Shown here piece after piece: positions 8,837-17,445 of a stretch of DNA of 64,000 nt. The DNA is from Niveispirillum sp. SYP-B3756. Lineage in GTDB: Bacteria; Pseudomonadota; Alphaproteobacteria; Azospirillales; Azospirillaceae. The stretch covers positions 62,001 through 126,000 of the forward strand of contig NZ_WIDQ01000001.1 of NCBI RefSeq assembly GCF_009495745.1, read 5' to 3'. Position 1 is the stretch's first letter; every line of letters starts with the position of its first letter. Made by a program: the position numbers and the translations under genes. The notes beneath the pieces are model-generated. The model had not been told where the DNA came from and did no database searches. It worked only from the letters and a program-made list of their open reading frames with translations.

Positions 8837-8864
8837 TTGATACAGCGGCGCCGCGCCCTGTCAA
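8837..8864 (-). promoter_or_regulatory. Sigma-70 promoter of fabD
   Basis: A perfect -35 TTGACA (minus strand, 8859-8864) is followed after 16 bases by TATCAA (8837-8842). It sits about 32 bases upstream of the fabD start. The spacer contains a GC-rich palindrome. Confidence 0.65.
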
Positions 8865-9060
8865 GCCAAAGCCCTGCCTGCCCGGCCGGAAACCCCTATG
8901 ACGTTAAGGTAAGGTACCATCGTTGCGTCACCGGAACGGACAGCACTTCAAAAAGCCATGCTATTGCATTCACAAAGCAGTATTCATGAACTTGTCAGGA
9001 TCGGACAATAGAAAGTTCAATCACAATGCCCTGCCTGGGACCAGAAGATGACGGCGCGCC

Positions 9061-9882
9061 ATGAAAGGGAAAAAATCCATCACCCTGCATACTGACAGAC
9101 ACTGCACCGGACGGTACTTCCGTTGGCTGCAGATCATTATGATCACACTGGCCACGATCTGCCCATCCCCAGGCTTCGCCAAATCAGGCCCCCTGGACGG
9201 CGTCTGGATCGGGGACCACGAACAGTCGCCGATCAATCTCTATATTGCCCGCACGCAGCTGACCCGCGATCCGGCGGATGGGCGCGTTCAGGCACTGAAA
9301 ACCTGGCTGACTCAAGTGGCCCGGCAGGCTTCTGTCAGCTTTCAATTGCGCCCTGCCAGCGCGGAACGCTGGCAGGTCCAGCTGACACAGGAACCTGACA
9401 GCTGCGCGCTGGCCAATGCCCGACTGCCGGACCGGGAGCAATCTGCCCATTGGTTGCTGCCCGTGCTGCGTGACAGTCTGGTTATCGTCGGGCGGGCAGA
9501 CGACCCGTACCAAGGCGATGTCGACGCGTTGCTGCGGCTGGCCGACGGGGCCATCGGTGCGGCATCCGGCATCTATCGCGTCACCCTGGAACAGCGCGGC
9601 ATCCGCTATATCCCCGTTGATGATCAAGGCGCCATCATCCAGATGATTGACATGGGGCGCCTGCGTTTCGGCCTGCTGGTCGGCAGTGCCGCGCAAACCC
9701 ACACCGGCCCCGGCCGCATCCGCATTCTGGGCAAGATCGCCGATATGGATTTCTGGTTTTCCTGCAGCCGCCTGATGGAGCAGGAACGTGTTGCGCGGCT
9801 GCGCAAAGCCCTTGAACGGGAAGAGAGCGAGAGGCTGCGCCTGGAATTTCTGGCCCTCTGGGCACGCCGCCCAGCACCCTGA
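9061..9882 (+). CDS. Periplasmic solute-binding-like protein (family 3 type)
   Basis: This 273-residue protein has a basic N-terminus, then a hydrophobic stretch at about residues 21-38 ending in PSPGFAKS, which looks like a signal peptide. The rest resembles type II periplasmic binding proteins: RPASAERWQVQLTQ, a hinge-like LLPVLRDSLVIVGRADD, and GAASGIYRVTLEQRGI, the usual 'when did this jump start' second lobe. Two cysteines (in DSCALA and FSCSRL) could form a disulfide. No permease or ATPase is adjacent, so it may be an orphan sensor or transport component. The ligand is unknown. It is divergent from fabD. Confidence 0.6.
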   Translation: MKGKKSITLHTDRHCTGRYFRWLQIIMITLATICPSPGFAKSGPLDGVWIGDHEQSPINLYIARTQLTRDPADGRVQALKTWLTQVARQASVSFQLRPASAERWQVQLTQEPDSCALANARLPDREQSAHWLLPVLRDSLVIVGRADDPYQGDVDALLRLADGAIGAASGIYRVTLEQRGIRYIPVDDQGAIIQMIDMGRLRFGLLVGSAAQTHTGPGRIRILGKIADMDFWFSCSRLMEQERVARLRKALEREESERLRLEFLALWARRPAP

Positions 9883-9922
9883 CCCCATGCGCAAAAGCGC
9901 ACAAGCCCATGCCGGAAAGCAG

Positions 9923-9962
9923 GTGCAAGCCGGCTTGCACCGGGGGAAAGTTGCTGTATAGT
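9923..9962 (+). promoter_or_regulatory. Promoter of the rpsF operon with an 18-bp palindrome
   Basis: A perfect palindrome GTGCAAGCCGGCTTGCAC spans 9923-9940. Its right end is the -35 box TTGCAC (9935-9940), and after 16 bases comes TATAGT (9957-9962). The leader to rpsF is about 115 bases. The palindrome could be an operator covering the -35 or part of a terminator for the upstream gene; it has no T-tract, so I prefer the operator reading. Confidence 0.65.
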
Positions 9963-10082
9963 CCCCCGCTTCCGTAACCCCGCCGGTGTCCTGCCTTGGC
10001 ATCGGCTAGGTCCGTGCGGCTGTTTTCCGGCTCTTAACCGAACTGGTTCAGCGGCGGATCATCAATAGCCATGGGGAGTTTA

Positions 10083-10541
10083 ATGGCACTGTATGAAACC
10101 ATCCTGATCTGCCGCCAGGACATCTCGTCCGCGCAGGTCGAGAGCCTGACCGAAACCTTCAGCAACATCCTGAAGGAACAGGGCGGCTCCGTCGTGAAGA
10201 CCGAGCAGTGGGGTCTGAAGACCCTCACCTACCGGATCAAGAAGAACCGCAAGGGTCATTATGTCTATCTGGGTCTGGACGCGCCTGCCGTGGCCGTGGC
10301 CGAGATGGAACGCAACATGTCGATCAACGAAGACGTGCTGCGCTACATGACCGTTAAGGTTGAAAAGATCGAGGAAGGCCAGACCGCCATGCTGGCCAAC
10401 AAGGGCGAGCGCGCTGAGCGTGGCCCGCGCGGTGGCTTCGGCGATCGTGGTCCTCGTCGTGAATTCGGTGATCGTGGTGACCGTCCGAGCCGTGGCCCGC
10501 GTCGTGACGCCGCTGTTGAAGGTGAAGGAGACCGCGCATGA
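10083..10541 (+). CDS. rpsF: 30S ribosomal protein S6
   Basis: This 152-residue protein begins [13 protein letters not shown] chose the ATG at 10083 over the one at 10071 because GGGGAG lies at the right distance and because S6 proteins begin this way. The core includes [20 protein letters not shown] and [13 protein letters not shown]. The C-terminus is an arginine, glycine and aspartate-rich tail ([13 protein letters not shown] and similar) from about residue 110, longer than in enterobacteria but common in alphaproteobacteria. It overlaps rpsR by four bases. Confidence 0.97.
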   Translation: MALYETILICRQDISSAQVESLTETFSNILKEQGGSVVKTEQWGLKTLTYRIKKNRKGHYVYLGLDAPAVAVAEMERNMSINEDVLRYMTVKVEKIEEGQTAMLANKGERAERGPRGGFGDRGPRREFGDRGDRPSRGPRRDAAVEGEGDRA

Positions 10542-10825
10542 ACGCCGAACGTCCCCAGGGCGCCGCTCCGGCCGCAGGCGCTCCCCGCTCCGGCGGCGGT
10601 GGCCGTCGTCCGTTCTTCCGTCGCCGGAAGACCTGCCCGTTCTCCGGCCCGAATGCGCCGGCGATCGATTACAAGGACGTCAAGCTGCTGTCCCGCTTCA
10701 TCTCCGAGCGCGGCAAGATCGTCCCGTCCCGTATCACCGCCGTGTCGGCGAAGAAGCAGCGTGAGCTGGCCCGTGCAATCAAGCGCGCCCGCTTCCTGGC
10801 TCTTCTGCCGTACATCGTGAAGTAA
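10538..10825 (+). CDS. rpsR: 30S ribosomal protein S18
   Basis: This 95-residue protein binds S6 on the small-subunit platform. An N-terminal Ala/Pro/Gly extension (about 25 residues) precedes the family core [15 protein letters not shown], then [22 protein letters not shown] and the basic C-terminus [15 protein letters not shown]. Start and rpsF stop overlap as ATGA, suggesting coupled translation. Confidence 0.98.
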   Translation: MNAERPQGAAPAAGAPRSGGGGRRPFFRRRKTCPFSGPNAPAIDYKDVKLLSRFISERGKIVPSRITAVSAKKQRELARAIKRARFLALLPYIVK

Positions 10826-10845
10826 GCGAACCAGGAGAAAAGACC

Positions 10846-11400
10846 ATGGACGTCATTCTGCTGGAACGCGTCGAAAAGCTGGGTCAACTGGGCCAGGTTG
10901 TGAAGGTCAAGGCAGGTTATGCCCGTAACTTCCTTCTGCCCAAGAAGAAGGCCCTGCGCGCGACCAAGGAAAACCTTGCTTACTTCGAAGGCCAGAAGGC
11001 GCAGCTGGAAGCGCGCAATCTGGAACTGAAGAAGGAAGCCGAAGTGGTGGCCACCAAGGTCGACGGTCTGGCCGTCGTCGTGGTGCGTCAGGCTGCCGAG
11101 TCGGGTGTGCTGTACGGTTCCGTCACGTCGCGTGACGTTTCCGATGCCGTCACCGCCGCCGGCACCACCATCTCCCGTGCTCAGGTCGCCATCGTCGACC
11201 CGATCAAGACCCTGGGCCTGTTCAAGGTCAAGGTTGTCCTGCACCCGGAAGTGTCGGTGTTCGTGACCGTCAACGTTGCCCGCTCGGTGGAAGAAGCCAC
11301 CGTGCAGGCCCAGCGTGGCGGCATGGTCGTCGGCAACGACGAGGATGAGGAAGACGACGTGGCTGAGGAAGTCGAAGCCACGGAAGAAACCGAGGCCTGA
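10846..11400 (+). CDS. rplI: 50S ribosomal protein L9
   Basis: This 184-residue protein starts [17 protein letters not shown], followed by the conserved [17 protein letters not shown] of the N-terminal rRNA-binding domain. A long helix at about residues 45-75 joins the C-terminal domain, which ends in an acidic tail ([19 protein letters not shown]). The tail is longer than in E. coli L9 (149 residues) but is usual for alphaproteobacteria. A CAGGAGA site precedes the ATG. Confidence 0.98.
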   Translation: MDVILLERVEKLGQLGQVVKVKAGYARNFLLPKKKALRATKENLAYFEGQKAQLEARNLELKKEAEVVATKVDGLAVVVVRQAAESGVLYGSVTSRDVSDAVTAAGTTISRAQVAIVDPIKTLGLFKVKVVLHPEVSVFVTVNVARSVEEATVQAQRGGMVVGNDEDEEDDVAEEVEATEETEA

Positions 11401-11430
11401 TAGCCCCGGTTTCTGTCTGACTGAAGCGAA

Positions 11431-11467
11431 AGGCGGCCCGTCCGATAAAGACAGGCCGCCTTTTTCT
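11431..11467 (+). terminator. Terminator of the rpsF-rpsR-rplI operon
   Basis: AGGCGGCC-C-GTC pairs with GAC-A-GGCCGCCT around a CGATAAA loop and is followed by TTTTTCTTT. It ends the ribosomal protein operon 30 bases after rplI. Confidence 0.9.
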
Positions 11468-11577
11468 TTGGCGCTTGCCGATCTATGCCCTTTTGGCTGC
11501 ATCGAAGGGCCGGGTTCAATCCGGGCCCTTTCGGGATTACCCTATCGTCACGAGGTATCGGCGGCAGGGGAACCGAC

Positions 11578-12804
11578 ATGCTGTTGTTCCGGATGCTTTC
11601 CCGGTTGATCCGTAGCGGCCGGCTGGAAGTGGTGGATGCGCGTGGCGGCGTGCACGCTTTCGGCACGGGCGATGCGGCGGAAACCATCATCGTGCGGCTG
11701 ACCGATCCGTCGCTGCACTGGAAACTGGCCCTCAATCCCGGCCTTTATGCGGGTGAAGCCTATATGGATGGCACGCTGCAGATGGTGCGCGGCAGCCTCT
11801 ATGATTTCATCGATCTGGTCACCCGCAATGCCGGTTTCGGCACGATCGGCCCCTTTGATGGGCTGCGCCGGCTGGGCATCGGGTTGCAGCGGTTCTGGCA
11901 GCAGCGCAACCCAATGGACCGGTCGCGGCGGAATGTGGCCCATCATTACGACCTGTCCGGCGCGCTTTATGATCTGTTCCTGGATGCCGACCGGCAATAT
12001 TCCTGTGCCTATTTCGCCGAACCCGACATGAATCTGGAGGAGGCGCAGGCGGCCAAGAAGCACCATATCGCGGCAAAGCTGCTGCTGCGTCCTGGTCAGA
12101 AGGTGCTGGATATTGGCTGTGGCTGGGGTGGCATGGCGTTGACCCTGGCGGAACTGGCCGATGTGGAGGTGACGGGCATCACCCTGTCCCAGGAGCAGCT
12201 GGCCGTGGCCCGCCAGCGTGCCGAGCTGGCGGGACTGTCCAACCGGGTGCGATTCGCCCTGTGCGATTACCGGGAATGCCAGGGCCAGTTTGACCGGATC
12301 GTCAGCGTCGGCATGTTCGAACATGTCGGCGTGCCCCATTATGCGGGCTTCTTCCGGACAATACGATCATTGCTGGCCCCGGATGGGGTAGCCCTGTTGC
12401 ATTCCATCGGCCGGGCAGAAGGGCCGGAAACCTCCAATCCCTGGCTGCGCAAATATATCTTCCCCGGCGGCTATTCCCCTGCCCTGTCTGAAGTCATTCC
12501 GCAGGTGGAACGGGCCGGTCTCTGGCTGACGGATGTGGAGATTCTGCGGCTGCATTACGCCCAGACCCTGCGCCATTGGCGCCGCCGCTTCATGGCCAAC
12601 CGCGACAAGGTGGCCGCCCTTTATGATGAGCGTTTCTGCCGGATGTGGGAATTTTATCTGGTCGGGAGTGAATGTGCCTTCCGCCATCAGGGCCATATGG
12701 TCTTCCAGATGCAACTGTCCCGGGAGGTCGACAGCGTGCCGCTGACGCGCGATTATCTCTATGTCGGCGAACGTGCAGAACAGCGCCGGATACATGCCGC
12801 CTGA
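11578..12804 (+). CDS. cfa: Cyclopropane-fatty-acyl-phospholipid synthase family methyltransferase
   Basis: This 408-residue protein uses S-adenosylmethionine to add a methylene bridge to unsaturated acyl chains of membrane phospholipids. An N-terminal lipid-binding region (residues 1-115) includes LALNPGLYAGEAYMDG. The SAM site is VLDIGCGWGGMAL, and the family hallmarks are HHYDLSGALYDLFLD, YSCAYF and the catalytic VSVGMFEHVG. The ATG at 11578 is preferred over upstream starts because of the GGCAGGGG site and family N-termini. Relatives usually have a DUF2232 membrane gene between rplI and dnaB; here cfa takes that place. Confidence 0.9.
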   Translation: MLLFRMLSRLIRSGRLEVVDARGGVHAFGTGDAAETIIVRLTDPSLHWKLALNPGLYAGEAYMDGTLQMVRGSLYDFIDLVTRNAGFGTIGPFDGLRRLGIGLQRFWQQRNPMDRSRRNVAHHYDLSGALYDLFLDADRQYSCAYFAEPDMNLEEAQAAKKHHIAAKLLLRPGQKVLDIGCGWGGMALTLAELADVEVTGITLSQEQLAVARQRAELAGLSNRVRFALCDYRECQGQFDRIVSVGMFEHVGVPHYAGFFRTIRSLLAPDGVALLHSIGRAEGPETSNPWLRKYIFPGGYSPALSEVIPQVERAGLWLTDVEILRLHYAQTLRHWRRRFMANRDKVAALYDERFCRMWEFYLVGSECAFRHQGHMVFQMQLSREVDSVPLTRDYLYVGERAEQRRIHAA

Positions 12805-12810
12805 TCCTAT

Positions 12811-12830
12811 TTATCCACAGCTTATCCACA
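12811..12830 (+). promoter_or_regulatory. Two perfect DnaA boxes upstream of dnaB
   Basis: TTATCCACA occurs at 12811-12819 and again at 12822-12830 in the same direction with two bases between. Both match the strict consensus. They sit 80-98 bases before the dnaB start in a 104-base gap. A cluster this small is not an origin; it looks like a DnaA-controlled promoter region for the replicative helicase. Confidence 0.85.
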
Positions 12831-12908
12831 AACTGTCCCCGGCTTTCACCGGGCTTGCCATGGGATGGTTTAGCGGCTGGCCTGCAGGGCTGCTAAAATC
12901 ATCCCATC

Positions 12909-14411
12909 ATGGATACCAAGCTGATCGACCCTTCCGGCTTCACCGGCAACACGCCCGCCTATCGCAGCCCGCCCCATAATGAGGAGGCGGAGCAGACTGT
13001 GTTGGGCGCCATTCTGGTGAACAACAAGGCCTTCGAAAAGGTGGGCGAGTTTCTGCGCCCGGAACATTTCTTCGATCCGGCCAACCAGAAGATTTTCCAG
13101 GCGATCTTGAAGATGATTGATCGGGGGCAGGTGGCCAACCCGATCACGCTGAAGGCCTTTTTCGAGCAGGACCGCGATCTGGCCGATATTGGCGGCCAGG
13201 AATATCTGGCCCGCCTGGCCGCAGCCATCGTCACCGTCCATAATGTGGAAGATTACGGCCGCATCATCCATGACAGCTATCTCCGCCGCCAGCTCATCGA
13301 GGTGGGCGAGGAGATGGTCAATCAGGCCTATAAGCACGATATCGACATTGCCGCCAATGACCAGATCGAAGAGGCGGAAAAGAAGCTGTTCGAACTGGCG
13401 GCCACCGGCGACATCAAGGGCGATTTCGTGCCCTTTGACCGGGCGCTGAAGGCCGCCATCGAAACGGCGGAGGCGGCCTTCCGCCGTTCCACCCATGTCA
13501 CCGGCGTCACCTCGGGCCTGCGCGATCTGGATGGCAAGCTGGGTGGCCTGCATCCCAGCGATCTGTTGATCCTGGCCGGCCGTCCCTCCATGGGTAAAAC
13601 GGCGCTGGCTACCAACATCGCCTTCAATGCCGCCAAGGCCTATATGCTGTCCGGCGGCAAGGAGGGGGCGCCGGTCGGCTTCTTCTCCCTGGAAATGTCG
13701 GCCGAGCAGTTGGCTTTGCGTATCCTGGCCGATCAGGCGGAGGTCTCCGGCGACAAGATCCGCCGGGGTGATATCGCCGCCACCGATTTCCCGAAATTCG
13801 TCGAGGCCAGCCAGTATCTGGCCCGTGTCCCCTTCTTCGTGGATGACACGCCGGCCTTGTCCATCACCGCCGTGCGCACCCGTGCGCGGCGGCTGAAGCG
13901 CACCCATGGGCTGGGTCTGGTGGTGGTCGACTATCTGCAACTGTTGCGCGGCGGCGGCACCGGCCGGGGCGAACAGAACCGCGTGCAGGAAATCTCCGAG
14001 ATCACGCGTGGCCTGAAGGCCATCGCCAAGGAACTGGAACTGCCCGTCATCGCGCTGTCGCAGTTGTCGCGTAGCGTGGAAAGCCGCGAGGATAAGCGCC
14101 CCCAGCTGTCCGACCTGCGTGAATCCGGCTCCATTGAGCAGGATGCCGACGTGGTGATGTTCGTCTTCCGCGAACAATATTATCTGGAGCGCGCCGAACC
14201 CGGACGCCGGCCGGATGAGAGCGAAGACAAATATAATGACCGTTACCAGCAATGGCAGGAACGGCTGGCCCAGGTACACAACACCGCCGACGTGATCATC
14301 GGCAAGCAGCGTCACGGCCCCGTCGGCACGGTGCGCCTGTTCTTCGATGGCAATTACACGCGCTTCGGCGATCTGGACACCACCCATGGCGGTGGTGATT
14401 ACGACGATTAA
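12909..14411 (+). CDS. dnaB: Replicative DNA helicase DnaB
   Basis: This 500-residue hexameric helicase unwinds DNA at the replication fork and binds DnaG primase. The N-terminal domain begins at SPPHNEEAEQTVLGAILVN. The RecA-like domain has Walker A LAGRPSMGKTALATN, the FFSLEMSAEQLALR strand, and Walker B GLVVVDYLQLL. The arginine finger region RPQLSDLRESGSIEQDADVVMF is intact. No intein is present. It is followed by alr after 36 bases. Confidence 0.98.
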   Translation: MDTKLIDPSGFTGNTPAYRSPPHNEEAEQTVLGAILVNNKAFEKVGEFLRPEHFFDPANQKIFQAILKMIDRGQVANPITLKAFFEQDRDLADIGGQEYLARLAAAIVTVHNVEDYGRIIHDSYLRRQLIEVGEEMVNQAYKHDIDIAANDQIEEAEKKLFELAATGDIKGDFVPFDRALKAAIETAEAAFRRSTHVTGVTSGLRDLDGKLGGLHPSDLLILAGRPSMGKTALATNIAFNAAKAYMLSGGKEGAPVGFFSLEMSAEQLALRILADQAEVSGDKIRRGDIAATDFPKFVEASQYLARVPFFVDDTPALSITAVRTRARRLKRTHGLGLVVVDYLQLLRGGGTGRGEQNRVQEISEITRGLKAIAKELELPVIALSQLSRSVESREDKRPQLSDLRESGSIEQDADVVMFVFREQYYLERAEPGRRPDESEDKYNDRYQQWQERLAQVHNTADVIIGKQRHGPVGTVRLFFDGNYTRFGDLDTTHGGGDYDD

Positions 14412-14447
14412 GCGACGCGCCACTCCGCGACGCAGGATACAGCAAAC

Positions 14448-15590
14448 ATGATTGACCTCCCCTCCCCCCTCGCCGCTGCGCTGGAAACACCGGCTGCGGC
14501 CCGCGTCGGGGCGGTGCTTGCCATTGATCTGGCTGCCCTTGTCGCCAACTGGCGCGATCTTGCCGCCCGCGTCGGTCCGGCCGAATGCGGCGCCGTCGTC
14601 AAGGCCGATGCCTATGGGCTGGGCGCCGTGCCGGTGGGCCGCAGCCTGTGGCAGGCCGGCGCCCGTACTTTCTTTGTCGCCGATATTGAGGCCGGCGTGC
14701 GGCTGCGCGCCGCCCTGCCCCAAGCCCGCATCATCGTGCTGCACGGGGTGCCCGCCGGCACCCAGGGGGAGATCGCCGATCAAAGGCTGGTACCGGTGCT
14801 CTCCACCCTGGCAGAGATGGAACGCTGGTGCGATCATGCGGCCCGGCTGAGCCGGAAACTGCCGGCGATTATTCATGTCGATACCGGAATGAACCGCCTT
14901 GGCCTACCGCTGGGTGATTTGGATCGGGTCCGAAATGATCTACCCACCCTTTTGGCCGGGCTGGAATTGCAGGCCTGGATGAGCCATCTGGCCTGTGCCG
15001 ACGATCCACAGCATCCGCTGACGGCTGAGCAGCGTAGCCGCTTCTTGGGGGCCGTAGCGGGTTTACCGCCCGCACCGCTTTGCCTCAGCAATTCCGCCGG
15101 CATCTTCCATGGGGCCAATTACCATTTCGATCTGGTCCGCCCCGGTATCGCCCTTTATGGTCCCAACCCTGCTCCCTGGATGCCCAACCCGATGCGCCCC
15201 GTCATCCGGCTGCTGGGCCGGATTTTACAGGTGCGGGAAGTGCCGGCGGGCGTCACCGTCGGTTATGATGCCACCCATCGGGTGACCCGCCCCGGCAAGG
15301 TGGCCGCCTTGGGCCTGGGCTATGCCGATGGCTATCCCTGGTCGCTGGCCGGCAAGGGCCGAGCGATGATTGCCGGGCACCCCTGCCCCGTTATCGGCCG
15401 CGTTTCCATGGATCTGTTGACCGTGGATGTCACCGAGGTGCCCGCACCCCTGCTGAATGTCGGCGGCTGGGCGGAGGTGATCGGCCCCGCCCGCGATGTG
15501 GATCAGGTGGCGCGGGAGGCCGGCACCATCGGCTATGAAATCCTCACCCGTCTGGGTGCCCGCTATCATCGGGTCTATCACGGCGGATGA
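14448..15590 (+). CDS. alr: Alanine racemase
   Basis: This 380-residue PLP enzyme makes D-alanine for peptidoglycan. The PLP lysine is in GAVVKADAYGLGAV. The second catalytic residue, tyrosine, lies in VTVGYDATHRVTRPGKVAALGLGYADGYP, and RVSMDLLTVDVTE matches the C-terminal beta domain. Its length is normal. It follows dnaB, as in many alphaproteobacteria, but the usual downstream radA is replaced by lipid transporter genes. The ATG codon has only a weak ribosome binding site. Confidence 0.96.
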   Translation: MIDLPSPLAAALETPAAARVGAVLAIDLAALVANWRDLAARVGPAECGAVVKADAYGLGAVPVGRSLWQAGARTFFVADIEAGVRLRAALPQARIIVLHGVPAGTQGEIADQRLVPVLSTLAEMERWCDHAARLSRKLPAIIHVDTGMNRLGLPLGDLDRVRNDLPTLLAGLELQAWMSHLACADDPQHPLTAEQRSRFLGAVAGLPPAPLCLSNSAGIFHGANYHFDLVRPGIALYGPNPAPWMPNPMRPVIRLLGRILQVREVPAGVTVGYDATHRVTRPGKVAALGLGYADGYPWSLAGKGRAMIAGHPCPVIGRVSMDLLTVDVTEVPAPLLNVGGWAEVIGPARDVDQVAREAGTIGYEILTRLGARYHRVYHGG

Positions 15591-15730
15591 TGGCTGGCGG
15601 AACCGATGGCCGCCCCCTATGTTCATGGCTCTGTTGCGCCGCAGCCGCACGTCCCTTGGCGCCATTGACAGGGCGGATGCCAGGGGCTAGCCGTTAACCC
15701 ATCCGCCCCGCGCCCTGAGAGGTCAGGTTA

Positions 15731-16501
15731 ATGCATTTTCTTCGTGCGATTGGTCGCGCCACCCTGACCTTCCTGGAAGCGACGGGTCGGCTGGCCATGT
15801 TTACCCTGACGGCCCTGTCGCATTGCGTGCGCCCGCCCTTCTATTTCCGCCATATCGGCCGGCAGATGGTGGAGATCGGCTATTACAGCCTCCCCGTCGT
15901 CGGCCTGACCGCCGTTTTCACCGGCATGGTGTTGGCGCTGCAGAGCTATAGCGGCTTTTCCCGCTTCTCAGCCGAAAGCGCCATCGCCACTGTGGTGGTG
16001 CTGTCCATCACCCGTGAGCTGGGGCCGGTGCTGGCCGGTCTGATGGTGGCGGGGCGCATCGGTGCCGCCATGGCGGCGGAACTGGGCACCATGCGGGTGA
16101 CGGAGCAGGTGGATGCGCTGACCACCCTGTCCACCAACCCCTTCAAATATCTGGTGGTGCCGCGCCTGCTGGCCGGCACCACCATGCTGCCGCTGCTGGT
16201 GCTGGTGGCCGATATTATTGGCGTGTTCGGCGGCTATCTGGTGTCGGTTTACCGACTGGGCTTCAACCCCTCCAGCTATATCAACAATACTTGGCATTAT
16301 CTGGAATTCATGGATGTGGTGTCGGGGCTGGTGAAGGCCGGCGCCTTCGGCTTCGTCATCTCCCTGATGGGCTGCTACCACGGCTATAACTCGCGCGGGG
16401 GTGCCCAGGGCGTGGGGGCGGCCACCACCAATGCCGTGGTTTCCTCCTCCATCCTTATCCTGGTGCTGAATTATCTGCTGACGGGGATCTTCTTCTCATG
16501 A
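15731..16501 (+). CDS. mlaE: MlaE-family ABC transporter permease
   Basis: This 256-residue inner-membrane permease belongs to the MlaE/TrnA family that moves phospholipids between the inner and outer membranes. The N-terminal part has an amphipathic segment and then YYSLPVVGLTAVFTGMVLALQ. The family signature is ELGPVLAGLMVAGRIGAAMAAELGTMRVTEQVDAL, and NPFKYLVVPRLLA follows. About five hydrophobic segments are visible. It overlaps the ATPase gene by four bases. A TTGACA lies about 60 bases upstream, with a poor -10. Confidence 0.9.
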   Translation: MHFLRAIGRATLTFLEATGRLAMFTLTALSHCVRPPFYFRHIGRQMVEIGYYSLPVVGLTAVFTGMVLALQSYSGFSRFSAESAIATVVVLSITRELGPVLAGLMVAGRIGAAMAAELGTMRVTEQVDALTTLSTNPFKYLVVPRLLAGTTMLPLLVLVADIIGVFGGYLVSVYRLGFNPSSYINNTWHYLEFMDVVSGLVKAGAFGFVISLMGCYHGYNSRGGAQGVGAATTNAVVSSSILILVLNYLLTGIFFS

Positions 16502-17301
16502 GCGAGACGCTGGAATTGAACACCGCCATGGAAGTGCCAAAGATCGCCCTGAAAGGCGTGAAGAAGGCCTTTGGTACCAAGGTCGTGCTGGATGGCGTCG
16601 ATCTGGAGATCAAGCGCGGCGAAAGCATTGTCATTATTGGCGGTTCCGGCACCGGTAAGTCGGTGCTGCTGAAAAGCATCCTGGGCATCCTGACACCGGA
16701 TTCCGGGACGATACAGATTGATGGCGAGGATACCACCCATATTGGTGGCCGCGACCGCGAACGGGCTTTGGCCAAGTTCGGCATGTTGTTCCAGGGGGCC
16801 GCCCTGTTTGACAGCCTGCCGGTCTGGGAAAATGTCGCCTTCGGCCTGATCCAGGGCCATGGCGTGGGTCGTAAGGAGGCGCGGGAACGCGCCATTGCCA
16901 CGCTGGGCGCCGTCGGGCTGGGGCCGGATGTGGCCAACCTGTCACCGGCGGAGCTTTCCGGCGGGATGCAAAAGCGCGTCGGCTTGGCCCGCGCCATCTG
17001 CACCAACCCGGAAATCATCTTTTTCGATGAACCGACCACCGGGCTAGACCCGATCATGGCCGACGTCATCAATGATCTGATCGTGAAATGCGTGAAGGAT
17101 CTGGGCGCGACGGCCCTGTCGATCACCCATGACATGGCCAGCGCCCGCAAGATCGCCGACCGTATCGCCATGCTCTACAAAGGCAAGCTGATCTGGGTCG
17201 GGCCGGTGTCGCAGATCGATAATTCCGGCAACCCCTATGTTGATCAATTCATCCATGGCCGGGCCGACGGCCCGATCCAGATGCAGATCAAGGCGTTCTA
17301 A
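16498..17301 (+). CDS. mlaF: MlaF-family ABC transporter ATP-binding protein
   Basis: This 267-residue ATPase powers the MlaE permease. Walker A is IGGSGTGKSVLL, the Q-loop is MLFQGAALFDSL, the signature is LSGGMQKRVGLARAI, and Walker B is IIFFDEPTTGLDP, followed by the H-loop SITHDM. Its start overlaps the permease stop (ATGA). An mlaD substrate-binding gene would be expected next but is absent; the next gene is convergent. Confidence 0.93.
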   Translation: MSETLELNTAMEVPKIALKGVKKAFGTKVVLDGVDLEIKRGESIVIIGGSGTGKSVLLKSILGILTPDSGTIQIDGEDTTHIGGRDRERALAKFGMLFQGAALFDSLPVWENVAFGLIQGHGVGRKEARERAIATLGAVGLGPDVANLSPAELSGGMQKRVGLARAICTNPEIIFFDEPTTGLDPIMADVINDLIVKCVKDLGATALSITHDMASARKIADRIAMLYKGKLIWVGPVSQIDNSGNPYVDQFIHGRADGPIQMQIKAF

Positions 17302-17396
17302 CCCCACGAGTTATGGATCATGGCTCTTGGAATTCATCAGTTCCCTCATATGCCGCGTGAAGCCAATCCTCTGGCATGACGGTGCGGCAATTGAGA

Positions 17397-17410
17397 GTGT
17401 TGATCAACAC
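17397..17410. repeat. 14-bp perfect palindrome between convergent genes
   Basis: GTGTTGATCAACAC lies between mlaF and the convergent DUF2336 gene. There is no T-tract on either side, so it is at best a weak terminator. It could be a protein site. I see nothing else in this 144-base gap. Confidence 0.4.
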
Positions 17411-17445
17411 CGCTGAGTATAACGCCACAAGCCCGACATCCGGCG

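Noticed and set aside
12811-12830. The DnaA boxes as a chromosomal origin
   Set aside because: Only two boxes, no AT-rich unwinding stretch, and no hemE/dnaA-type origin neighbours.
12870-14876. A 668-codon minus-strand reading opposite dnaB
   Set aside because: Antisense to dnaB and the start of alr; low-complexity composition.
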